64,000 nt of DNA from Tetrapyrgos nigripes (Eukaryota; Basidiomycota; Agaricomycetes; Agaricales; Campanellaceae). Position 1 is the first letter of the stretch; each line of letters starts with the position of its first letter. The notes under the pieces are model-generated. The model was given only the letters and a program-made list of their open reading frames with translations. It did not search any database and had not been told where the DNA came from. Of this stretch, positions 24,481 through 35,085 are shown in pieces. The position numbers and the translations under genes are program-made. The stretch lies in NCBI GenBank assembly GCA_013368315.1, contig JAACJM010000097.1, positions 124,001 to 188,000 on the forward strand. The letters run 5' to 3'.

Positions 24481-25436
24481 TACCCTGATAAGCCCTACCT
24501 TCGAGGTGGAGGTATACCTGAGCTTACCTGGTTCGATATCCCTTGCTCACAACACTCATTTGTTTACCTGGTTAAACCAGAGCTGCCTAATCTGGCAGGC
24601 CTTTTATGTGTAGGTATGTCGAGGTTGGCATTATATTATTTGACAATCTTTTTTCATTTTTCATGATGCACGGGAAATGAAATTGCCAAACAGGGAAAGA
24701 CATTCTACAGCAGTAATAGGTGGTTTTTGTAATTAAGTGTTATGAACAACACCCAAACACAAAACCTTATACAAATGTAAATGAGACGAGTGTTCCAAGT
24801 AGTCAGAGTACTCAAATTCCCAGTTTACTTGTACTATAAGTACTTTTGATTGGGGTTTTTCAATATAGTTAGCACTTAGCGTGCAACACAATAAACACAA
24901 GTTTAACACCAAGGGGATCAATGAGTCCCAAATCAAACACTTGTAGGCCACAGTTGCCTTATAATCAAACACTCTTGACACTTAATAGACCAAAGGTCAA
25001 CACAAAGATCACAGTTATAACCACAAAATGTTCAATTTTAAACTCTATTATATCCAACACAATGTTTATACTCATAGAGAGTGTGAATAAGTTTGTTTAG
25101 AAGCTTTAGTCTGTGTTTCATGTCCTCTACTATTGCTAGCGAGATCTGATACTCTACAGTATGTGGCTTCTGTAGCTACTCATAATACCTGGTCCTTTTA
25201 TACTACTCGCAGCTACAACTATACAGTTACTTATTTCTTTTTAATGTCTGCAAAAAGGTACATAGAGAAAATACAAAACAAATCAAAAAGTCTGCTAGCA
25301 AATTCTACCTATTTCCTCATAAGTAAAGACTTGCTTATTAGGGTATATGGCAACTGTCCAATATTATCTAAATATTCATAGGAACTTTTCTTTAGTCCTC
25401 TTTGTAAGCCCTCTGGTGTTTTGTGTACCGTTCTGG
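24481..25436. other. AT-rich flank between copia and chromovirus, no gene
   Basis: No recognisable coding sequence. Probably further decayed transposon sequence: copia homology ends abruptly after QYLTNYSYQ (about 24470), and I could not classify what follows. Confidence 0.35.
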
Positions 25437-25441
25437 TTAGT
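25437..25441. repeat. Target-site duplication TTAGT, left copy
   Basis: Five bases directly 5' of the chromovirus 5' LTR, identical to 35081-35085 directly 3' of the other LTR. Confidence 0.9.
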
Positions 25442-26084
25442 TGTAATATCTATGCTTCCATACATCTTTCCAATCGTATCCGATTCTTTTCCGAACTTCT
25501 TTTCCTTTTATTTCAAACTTCATTCCTATTCATCCCGAACACTTTCCGATCATTCATTTCTGATTTCATATCCGAGCTCCACTATTAATCTCCACACACG
25601 GATCCCATCCGGGAACTCGTGATTCATTTCGGATAACTACCGGATAGCTCATATCTAATCTCCAAAGCTACTCCACTTCATCTCCAATCTGTTCCACTTT
25701 GTTTCCACTTTGTTTCCACTTTGTTTCCACTTTGTTCTGCAGTACTCCATCCATCTCCAATAGCACCATGTGCTTTTCCTTTATTTCCAAATCATTCCTA
25801 TCTTACTCCTATTCATTCCGATAGTTTCCGAAGTAGTACTTAAGCTAGCAACTTTGTAGTAGATAGCTTAAGTCTAAAATCGAATTAGCTGGTCTCTTAA
25901 CTTCATTCAACTTCAGACAACAAAGTACCATCCTAATGGATTCCATTCCGTGTCTTCCCTATACTTCATTCTCAGAGACTACCAGTTCCGCCCGGGTCCG
26001 TCTTCATCCTTTCCTAAAACTCCAATAAGACTTCCGCTCGGGTCCGACGTGTTTCCTAACGCTAGGATCTGCCCGGACTTAACA
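25442..26084 (+). repeat. Chromovirus 5' LTR
   Basis: 643 bp, TGTAATATC...GGACTTAACA. It aligns with 34461-35080 throughout. The 23-base length difference is two extra 11-bp TTTCCACTTTG units near 25700-25735 plus one T. Confidence 0.95.
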
Positions 26085-26114
26085 GTATTTTAGACTTCTC
26101 TCTTGTTGTCTACA

Positions 26115-27656
26115 ATGTCCCAACATTCTCAACCACGAACTCCTTCCCTGACACCGAACCTTACGGTTCCGGTGACTCCATTCAAAAACGCTTATTATTC
26201 CAACCTCTTCCGTAACGTTCAAATTTGCCAACACAGACGCTCCGGCAGCATTTTCGCACACCCGAGCCCAACCAAACCCCACACGAGTCCGTTTAAGGAA
26301 TTCCTCGATAGCTGGGACGGCCCGGAGCCAGGAGACTCCGGAACCCTTACACAAACCCAAAGCCGTTCATATGTCCAACAGCAAACTCAAGGATCCTCTC
26401 GAGCAGGACCCTCATGTACACCCACCAATCCCGATGACGGCCGTGGTCCCCCACCGAGCCAGCATTATGGTCAGGGAGATGACGGGGACGACAATGAACA
26501 ACATCAGGGTGGTGGAGGAGGCGGATCTGACGACGGTGGCGGAGGACCACCAGATGATGGACCTCCGGGAGGAGATGGTGGTTCCGACGGTTCCAACAGC
26601 AACAGTGATGACGACGAAGAAAGGAGGCAGTTCATTACCGCTCTCCAAAATTTCAACGAGATCATCGGAAAAGTTACACCTGGTCACAGTGAAAAGACGG
26701 AAGTGAAGAAACCCGATGTTTTCGATGGGTCGGATCTGAAGAAGCTCCGTCCGTTCCTGATCCAGATCCAGATTAATCTCCAGAACCGTCCCAAGGCATA
26801 CGCGACTGATGCCGCAAAAATCAGTTTCACTCTTTCCTATCTCTCCGGCACCGCACTCGAATTCTTTGAACTGGAAATCCTCAACCCGGATCCTGAGGAA
26901 CCCGCTCCATGGACCCTTGACTTTGGTATTTTTGTCAAGGAGCTGAAGGACAACTTTGGGGTTTTCGACGAGGTCGGGGATGCTGAGGACTGATTGGAGG
27001 CCCTATTCATGAAGGATTCCGATCGGGCCACGAAATACTGCGTCAAGTTCCAACAACTTGCTTCGCAGGTCGCTTGGGATGAGAATTCCTTGCGACACTT
27101 TTTCTGAAAGGGTTTGGCTCCGTGAATCAAGGATGCCCTTGCCCTAGTCTATGAGGAAACGAACCTTCCCCGTCTCAAATCCCAGGTTCTCCGAATCGAT
27201 TCCCGTTACTGGCGTCGCCAAACTGAAAAGAAACAGGAAGAAGGGAGCGGGGGAAAAGGGAATTCCGGGGGGAAAAGCTCTGGAGGTAATAGTTCCGGAT
27301 CCGGATCCGGAAAGTCCTCAAACTCCGGTAAAGGTGGGAAATCCGGAAATTCCTCCAATTCCTCCAATTCCAACTATAATCCCAACTCTAATTCATCCTT
27401 GTCGTCTTCGTTCCCTTCCGGTCAGAAGAAACCCTGGGCCAACAAGCTTGGGAAAGACGGAAAGTTATCCCAGGATGAAAAGGACCGCCGCAAGAAGAAC
27501 AATCTCTGTATGTTCTGTGGCGGGAAGCATTCAACGGATGACTGTAACAAGCGGAAGGCGGCGAATGAAGCTCGCGGCCGAGCTGCAAACACGGAAAACA
27601 CCTCGTCCGGTAGTACTTCCGTGACTGGCACTGCTTCCACGCAGTCCCCAAAATAG
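26115..27656 (+). pseudogene. Chromovirus gag, three in-frame TGA
   Basis: Structural polyprotein: Pro/Gly/Asp-rich N-terminal third, capsid-like core (FDGSDLKKLRPFLIQIQINL, SYLSGTALEFFE), a conserved LALVYEETNLPRL segment, a Gly/Ser/Asn-rich linker and a zinc knuckle CMFCGGKHSTDDC (27510-27550; C-X2-C-X3-H-X4-C, one residue shorter than the standard spacing). The frame stays open to the TAG at 27654-27656 except for TGA at 26991-26993, 27105-27107 and 27123-27125. Each TGA sits where Arg (CGA) fits the family. Gag would form the particle shell; this copy cannot make it unless the stops are read through. Confidence 0.85.
27647..27653 (+). promoter_or_regulatory. Putative -1 ribosomal frameshift heptamer C CCA AAA
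   Basis: The gag zero frame reads C CCA AAA followed at once by the TAG stop (27654-27656), matching the X XXY YYZ slippery pattern. Slipping back one base enters the protease frame, which is open from here (KIVSNSDASARG...) through the DSG motif. Confidence 0.6.
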
Positions 27657-28232
27657 TCAGCAACTCTGATGCCTCGGCACGAGGCCAGAGTTGCGTTGAC
27701 CAGGATCGTGCCAATCAGGAGGTTACTCTCAACGCCGCCGCTCTTTCCATTAAATCCTTAGTCATTCCACTTTCTATTCCCTCATATACTAAACCCGAAC
27801 TTTCCATTTCTTTTCCGTCACTTTTGGATTCTGGTTCTTCAGATTGTTTTATCAACTCTACTTATGTTTCCGAACATTCCCTACCTACCCTTTCCATTCC
27901 TCCCGTTCGTCTACGCTTACTTGACGGTTCCGTACCCTGCACCCTGAATAAAGTATGCCGTCTTTCCGTTTACTTTCCGAAGGGGGAACGAATTCCTCTT
28001 GACTTCTACGTCACTAATCTCGACTCAACTTGTAAGGGAGTCCTCGGATATAGTTTCCTTTCCCACTACAACCCGTCAGTTGACTGGGTAAAAGGAAACA
28101 TCGATTTCCATGACCCCGAACCGGTTGCTGTCACCCCGAGCTCTGAACCCTGTGTGTCGCCCTCTGAGGCTGACCCGGATTCTCCGGTTTCCAAACCGCT
28201 GATACGCCTATCGAAAATTTGATTATCACTAG

Positions 28233-29625
28233 TCGAATTGCGTATATATATTCAAGTATACAGACATAATGTGTCTGTTATTACTAGGGAATAAGAACTG
28301 AAGCGAGCCTGAACTATCAGTTAAAGTGATACTAGAGGGAACGTTCGCGAACACGATACGAAATAAGGATAAGTAGCCTCGAGAGGATGGTACATAAGTC
28401 CCTCAAGCTACTAAGTTCGATGTTTGAGTACTAGACTGCTCGTATACGTTTATACGTACATACCCAAGGCACTTGTCATGAGTAGCTACCTTGCGAGCAG
28501 TACAAGTACGCGTTACCTCTATTTCACGATCCATGGGATTACCAACGTGACATAGACTCAAGAAGATAAGATACGAGACTAAAGGAGATGAATGATAACA
28601 AGGAGAAACCTCGGATAGGTGCCTTCGCGAAGTATCCCGGAGACGTTCCGATAGTTCGTGAACCCGGCTAGATCTACTCAAGCTAAAGCTAAGATCGTTG
28701 TGATGTTGCCAAATGATCAAGATCTACCTCTCCCCTCCTAAAGACACCAAAGAAGATAGTTCCGACGGATCTAGAGACTTACTGAGGCCCTCTAGAGGAC
28801 TCTAGTAGGGATGGAGATATCGGAACCTATGAAAGACCGCTCGCGAGCATTGGAAGACATTCGCATGTGATACCCAATGAGGTTACCGGTACGAGTACCG
28901 CTCTAGACCTCCATTACCAAGAAGCTAGCATGTGCCACATATACCCTGGCCCTCTCACGAGGACTCTGTACATATTCTGATTGGACGATTCATGTAAATA
29001 CTGTTCGCGTATCTCTCTCCTTAGTTACTTTCATTCAATCTCTTGTGTTTCACTATATAATATTGCGGACTTTAAATAATATTAGCTACTGTACAGTTCT
29101 AGGACCTCTAGAGTATAAAAGGACGAAGTACTCGTAGCTAGAAAGGAGATTAGTACTCGCGTGTATTGCTGCGGATTCTGGATAACTCTCGAGAGAAGAT
29201 TAGGTCTCTCGCTTGCCCAGGCCAGCTTTATATCAATAGGAATTTCTACAAAAACCCAAAACTTTAAAGACTTGAACATTAGTTCACCCTAAGACAAAGA
29301 TTGTTGTGATTGCATTGGCATATTGGCCCCATATTGTGTTTATTGAACTTAGGCATATTGGCCTCATTGTGTTATTGAAGATCTAGGCAATTGGCCTCTT
29401 ATTGTGTTTATCTCGAAGTCAAGAAGACTGTCAATTGTGACCATTGTTATTGTTGAACCCCCTATTGTTCCCCAATCGGTTCTAGAGCTGTTTACCTTTA
29501 AGCTACACAAGTTATACGAGTGTTCTGTCACTTTGGATCACCTCGCATTATATAGCAGGATTGGTGTTTGTGTGTTTTTGGTGTTGTTAGCTTCGATCTT
29601 CGAAGCTATTAGCATTATCCACTAG
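28233..29625. mobile_element. Nested 1.39-kb insertion in chromovirus pol, class unresolved
   Basis: Removing 1393 bases (one ACTAG copy included) rejoins protease and RT in one open frame, which fixes the insertion limits. The junctions share CACTAG (28227-28232 and 29620-29625). There is no TG...CA, no clear TIR and no poly-A. The right end has an 8-bp-stem, 3-nt-loop hairpin (29589-29607) 14 bases before terminal CTAG, and the left end is TC, as in Helitrons. However, the flanks are not A/T, and the shared hexamer could instead be a target duplication. It has a TATA-like TATAAAAGG at 29114 and three imperfect repeats at 29317-29430. No coding frame seen. Confidence 0.7.
29317..29430. repeat. 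Three imperfect ~35-bp tandem repeats
   Basis: Consecutive units built on GCATATTGGCC...ATTGTGTTTATTGAA...TAG: about 29317-29352, 29353-29386 and 29387-29425. They lie within the nested insertion near its right end. Confidence 0.65.
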
Positions 29626-32600
29626 CCAGCCTATTACCGCTTCCGGCTGTAACGCCACCCATTCGTTCTAAAACATCATGGCCGTACGAACCCATCTATT
29701 CCTATCCTTCCGTCTCACAAATGGCATCTTCCGTTGATGACACCCACATTAGCATCATCGGAGCAGCAGCTTTCCTTCGCTGTTGCAAACAGGATCAGCT
29801 AGAACCAATGGCGCTCCAGTTAACTTCGGATGCTGAGGTTCATGCGAAAGCCTCAAATTCGGAAACCCCATCTTCTCCAAAGGCTCCCGAATATTTAGCT
29901 GACTATTCTGATGTGTTTGACGAAAGACTTTCGGATAAACTGGCTCCGCATCGCCCCTACGACCTCAAGATTGATCTCGTCGAGGGTGCGGCTCCGCCGA
30001 TTGCCCGGATTTATCCGGTATCCGACAGGGAATTAGGAGAATTACGAAAATTTATCGACAAACATCTGACTATAGGTTTTATTAAACCTTCATCCTCGCC
30101 CTTCGCGGCTCCGGTCCTCTTTGTGAAGAAGAAAAACGGAGAGCTTCGGCTTTGCGTTGACTTCCGTGGCCTCAATGCCATCACGAAGAAGGATAGGTAT
30201 CCGCTTCCACTTATTTCCGAGCTTTTAGACACTCCCCGGCGCGCGAAAATCTATACCAAGTTGGATCTCCATCACGCTTACCACTTGGTCCGCATCGCCA
30301 AGGGGGATGAATGGAAAACCGCTTTCCGGACCCGCTACGGATCCTTCGAATGGAAAGTGATGCCTTTTGGTCTTAGCAATGCTCCCGCCGCCTTTCAGCG
30401 ATTTATCAACGACATCCTCAAGGATCTCCTCGACGTCACTGTCATCATTTATCTCGACGACGTCCTGATCTATTCCGACAATGAGGAGGACCATCAGAAG
30501 CATGTTCGTGAAGTATTCTGTCGGCTCCGAGAGCACGGACTCTTTGTCAATCCCGAAAAATGCTTCTTTTCCGTTGATACCGTGGAGTATCTAGGTTACA
30601 TTCTCTCCCCTGAAGGGTTAACAATGGATCCTTCCAAAATCTGAACTATCCTGGAATGGCCTGTTCCTCGGAAGGTCCAGGATATACAATCTTGGCCTGT
30701 TCCTCGGAAGGTCCGGGATATACAATCTTTCCTAGGCTTCTGTAATTTTTACAGACACTTTATCTTCAATTATTCGGATATCGTCGTACCCCTAACCCGT
30801 CTCACCCGAAAAGCTATCCAGTGGAAATGGACGCAGGCATGCCAGGAATCTTTTGATTACCTTAAACACGCTTTTACTTCCGCTCCGATCCTTGGTCATT
30901 GGGTTCTGAACCAAAAGATCATCGTCGAAACCGACGCTTCCGACTATGCTATCGCCGCAATCCTCTCTCTCCAGTATGATTCCGGAGAGATTCATCCCAT
31001 CGCATTCCATTCACGCACCTTACAATCCGCTGAACTCAATTACGATGTTCACGACAAGGAATTGCTTGCTATTTTTGAAGCTTTCCGAATCTGGCGACAC
31101 TATTTGGAAGGCTCCGGATCCCCTATCGATGTCGTTACCGATCACAAGAATTTGGAATATTTTTCAACCACCAAAATTCTAACACAACGACAAGTCCGAT
31201 GGTCCGAGTATCTTTCCACCTTCAATCTCATTATCCAGTTCCGACCGGGTAAATTAGGTGCAAAACCCGACTCACTCACTAGACGATGGGACATCTACCC
31301 AAAAGAGGGGGATAACGACTACGCCAAGGTTAATCCGCAGAATTTCCGCCCAGTCTTCACCCAAGAACAACTTTCCAAATCGCTCCGAGCCTCTTTCCTC
31401 GAAGGACCTGCACTCCGTGCATCCATTATCATGGATATCGAGAAACTCCATTCCACAATCCGAGAATCCTATGCTTCCAATCCGGAATCACAAGCCGGTC
31501 TCAAATTAGCTAAGGATTCCTCATCATCCCGATGGAAGCTCGATGAATCCAGGTTACTACGCTTGGACGATAGGATTTTTGTTCCTGGTGCTTCCGACCT
31601 TAGACTTCAAGTTTTGTGTCAACACCATGACCATTCCCTAGCAGGACACTTCAGACAAAACTGGACGCTTGACCTTATCCGACGCCACTATACCTGGCCA
31701 AAGGTCCGAGAATTCGTTCGGGATTATGTCACTTCCTGCACGGTTTGTGGTCGCAACAAGCCTCGTCAACATTGTCCTTATGGTCTCCTAAAGCCACTTC
31801 CTGTACCGGTCCGTCCGTGGGATTCGATTTCCATGGATTTTATCGAACAACTACCGGATTCCAACGGATACACAGCAATCCTGGTAATTGTGGACCGCGC
31901 ATCCAAACAAGGAATCTTCATTCCGACTCATGATACCATTACATCGGAACAGCTCGTGGAATTATTCATTCTTCATGTTTTTTCTAAGCATGGTGTTCCC
32001 AACCATGTCACTTCCGACTGCGGTTCCGAATTCGTTTCCCATTTTTTCCGATCCTTAGGAAAAGCTTTGAATATGGAACTTCACTTCACTTCGGGTTATC
32101 ACCTGGAAGCCGATGGACAAACTGAGCGCACCAATCAGACACTCGAGCAGTACATCCGGATCTATTGTTCTTACCAACAGGATAATTGGTCTTCCCTACT
32201 TCCCATTGCCGAGTTCGCTTACAACAACGCTCCGAACACTTCCACCGGAATCACACCCTTCTTCGCAAATAAAGGGTTTCACCCAAACTTAACGGTTCAT
32301 CCCGACTACAATCTCGCTTCCAAGCACGCCCGACATTTCATTGTCAATCTCGAGGAACTTCATGGTTTCCTTCAGGATGAGATTCGAGAAGCTCAGAAAC
32401 GTTACAAGGTACAGGCCGATAAATGCCGTCTGGATTTACCAGAAATCCCTATCGGTTCCGAGGTTTTTGTGTCTGCCAAACACATAAAAACTACAAGACC
32501 CACTCTGAAGTTCTCCGAGAAATTCCTTGGTCCATTCAAAGTTATCTCTCGTCCGAGCTCTCTTTCTTATGGCATAAAGCTCCCTGACTATCTCTGTGGG

Positions 32601-33138
32601 ATCCACCCCGTTTTCCATGTGTCTCAACTCGAACCTGCTGTTCCCAACACGATTCCGAATTGTATCCCAGATCCGCTCGCTCCGGTCGAGATTGAAGGTG
32701 AACTTGAATATGAAATCACCGAAATCTTAGACTCGAAAATCGATCGGCACTGTTGGAAATGTCCTCTACTATATTTGGTACAGTGGTCTGGTTACGAAGG
32801 CACTGACGAAGAATTTTCCTGGCTTCCCGCGGATGAGCTGACAGCCGAAGAAGCTATAGACGAGTACCATCAGAAAAATCCGAACAAACCTGGTCCTCTT
32901 CCAATTTCATCTTAATCCTTATCTTTCCGACGTTTTCCGTCCCTTCCAGCGCTCTTCACTAATTTCAATTTATTCTATTTTTTCTCATTTTTTCCTTTTA
33001 CTCCGATCGCATCTTAACTTCACTCGAAATTTGTTCCAAGAAAGTTTTTTGCCCATCCGGGTCCGGTCGAGTATCCATTACAAAAAATCTATACAAATGT
33101 TCATGTCCATCGCGTCCGGCGCGCAACCGTCCCTTCCC

Positions 33139-34169
33139 TCAATCTTCCTCTACCACTGCTTTTGATCTCGGTTTCTTCCCCTTTCCCTTCTTCTTCGGCT
33201 TCCCGAGCGAATCCGGCATGTCCAGCAACCTTGCCTCCATTCCCGTCCACTCCTCATCCTCCATTTTGGGAAGCGGGATATCCGACGATTCCGCGATCGC
33301 TTCTAGAACATTCCCCATATGGATGAGGCGACGGAGTTGGGCCAACTGTATGGCGCAAAGGGTTGAGACGTCGGGAAGGACGGCCTTCCGACCGATGAAA
33401 CTACAACCCACGTGTGATGCCATGCAGGACTCGCAAGCACGTTTCCCGTCGCCTTGGGACGTGCACTCCAAACCAAGCCGGTTACACCGGGAACACCGCT
33501 ATACAAAATCAAGGTCAAAATCTGAAGGTAAAGAAAAACAGAAAAACAAACGTACCTCGGCATATGCCTCTCCCTTCTCCACCTCAACCTCTTCCTCGCT
33601 CTCCGAGTCTTCATCCCCAGATCCCTCGTCCCTACGTCGCCTCCGAGCCGCACGAGGACTACTCGGTCCAGGATTCGCTTTTCTCTTTCCTCTCGCCTTC
33701 TCCAACGGGCCGGCATCGGAATGCTCCATCTCCACCTCTGGACCCCGTCCCGTCTGTTCCGTCTGTTCCTTCTCCTTCCTTGCCCATTCCTCCAGCCGTT
33801 TCCTCTCCTCAGCCTCCAATTCCTCCTTCTTCGCCTTTTCCGCGTCTTTCCACTGCTCCAACCACAACTCCATCAACTCCTCCACAGCCTCGTATTCCTC
33901 CATCAGAGCTTCATGTGCTTGTCAAGCTAAAGCCCATTCCGTTAGCATCCATGGAAAACCCAATTCAAAATAGGTCACGCACCATTTTTATTTTCCTGAC
34001 GGATCCGATGCTTTTCCGTCACCCTCATACTATCATCGATCACTTGCTCCACCAAAGGTTCGGGTTGCACAGGAGCCGGAGGTTTCGCGTTGGATGTTGT
34101 CCATTCGGTCATATACTCCGTCAGGAGCATGGAGACGTCAAGGGGAACGTAGGAGGTGGTAGAAGACAT
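33139..34169 (-). pseudogene. Antisense spliced accessory gene of the chromovirus (Cys-rich, coiled-coil protein)
   Basis: Three exons on the strand opposite to pol, all inside the element: 33983-34169, 33556-33926 and 33139-33498. Introns are GTGCGT...TTTAG (56 bp) and GTACGT...TATAG (57 bp). The phases match and total 306 codons including the stop. Exon 1 is a short neutral N-terminus. Exon 2 is a Glu/Lys/Arg-rich probable coiled coil, then a basic patch (RAARRRRRDEG) and an acidic run. Exon 3 starts with a cysteine cluster (RCSRCNRLGLECTSQGDG, then CESCMASHVGC) that may bind zinc, and ends Lys-rich (KPKKKGKGKKPRSK), suggesting a nuclear nucleic-acid binder. One in-frame TGA at 33922-33924 (minus-strand codon) fits CGA to TGA. 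I do not know a named family. Confidence 0.7.
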
Positions 34170-34446
34170 TGATAACGGTGAAGTTGGTTTTGCTCTGCTT
34201 CCGAGGACTTCTCCTTTTTATATGTTTTCAAATTTCGTGCACAGACCATCCTTATTGTTTCCTGTTCATTTCGTTACCAATTACTTAATTTAGAAACCAT
34301 TCACAATCCCGATCGTTTCCATTCGTTTCCGATTCCATTGTTCATTTTCTGGGGTCCACCCCTTTTCTATTTTTTCTTCTATTGTCTTTTCAACTTCATT
34401 CCGATGGATTACTATTCGTTTCCATGCCTCTCGAGGGCTCGAGGCC

Positions 34447-34460
34447 TAAGAGGGGGATAC
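34447..34460 (+). promoter_or_regulatory. Polypurine tract
   Basis: AAGAGGGGGA run directly before the 3' LTR, the expected plus-strand primer for LTR retrotransposon replication. Confidence 0.75.
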
Positions 34461-35080
34461 TGTAATATCTATGCTTCCATACATCTTTCCGATTGTATCC
34501 GATTCTTTTCCGAACTTCTTTTCCTTTTATTTCGAACTTCATTCCTATTCATCCCGAACACTTTCCGATCATTCATTTCCGATTTCATATCCGAGCTCCA
34601 CTATTAATCTCCACACACGGATCCCATCTGGGAACTCGTGATTCATTTCGGATAACTACCGGATAGCTCGTATCTAATCTCCAAAGCTACTCCACTTCAT
34701 CTCCAATCCGTTCCACTTTGTTTCCACTTCGTTCCGCAGTACTCCATCCATCTCCAATAGCACCATGTGCTTTTCCTTTATTTCCAAATCATTCCTATCT
34801 TACTCCTATTCATTCCAATAGTTTCCGAAGTAGTACTTAAGCTAGCAACTTTGTAGTAGATAGCTTAAGTCTAAAATCGAATTAGCTGGTCTCTTAACTT
34901 CATTCGACTTCAGACAACAAAGTACCATCCTAACGGATTCCATTCCATGTCTTCCCTATACTTCATTCTCAGAGACTACCGGTTCCGCCCGGGTCCGTCT
35001 TCATCCTTCCTAAAACTCCAATAAGACTTCCGCTCGGGTCCGACGTGTTTCCTAACGCTAGGATCCGCCCGGACTTAACA
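34461..35080 (+). repeat. Chromovirus 3' LTR
   Basis: 620 bp, TGTAATATC...GGACTTAACA, partner of 25442-26084. Flanked on the right by the target duplication TTAGT. Confidence 0.95.
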
Positions 35081-35085
35081 TTAGT
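35081..35085. repeat. Target-site duplication TTAGT, right copy
   Basis: Identical to 25437-25441. Confidence 0.9.

Larger units (their letters stand above)
27654..32915 (+). pseudogene. Chromovirus pol (PR-RT-RH-IN-chromodomain), interrupted
   Basis: Polyprotein in the -1 frame relative to gag. The protease has LLDSGSSDCFI (about 27823). The RT has GELRLCVDFRGLN and the catalytic YLDDVLIYS (about 30450). RNase H has VETDASDYAIAAIL (about 30928). The integrase has a zinc-binding HHCC region ending CTVCGRNKP (about 31620-31760) and DDE-type motifs SMDFIEQL, SDCGSEF and EADGQTERTNQ. The chromodomain lies near 32705-32870 (LYLVQWSGYEGTDEEFSWLP) and in relatives targets integration to modified histones. 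Breaks: TGA 28220-28222, a nested insertion 28233-29625, TGA 30642-30644. A 36-bp exact-register tandem duplication (30657-30692, 30693-30728) adds 12 codons after the RT. Confidence 0.92.
25442..35080 (+). mobile_element. Chromovirus (Ty3/gypsy) LTR retrotransposon, complete but inactivated
   Basis: 9639 bp with two LTRs, TTAGT target duplication on both sides, gag with zinc knuckle, protease, RT, RNase H, integrase and a C-terminal chromodomain. Gag and Pol are each broken only by TGA codons. A 1.39-kb element is nested between protease and RT, and an antisense spliced gene occupies the space between pol and the 3' LTR. LTR divergence of roughly 15 substitutions over about 620 bp indicates a moderately old insertion. 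Confidence 0.95.

Noticed and set aside
28222..29640. Nested sequence as a solo LTR
   Set aside because: A TATA-like sequence and the size would fit, but the frame-defined ends are not TG...CA; class left open.
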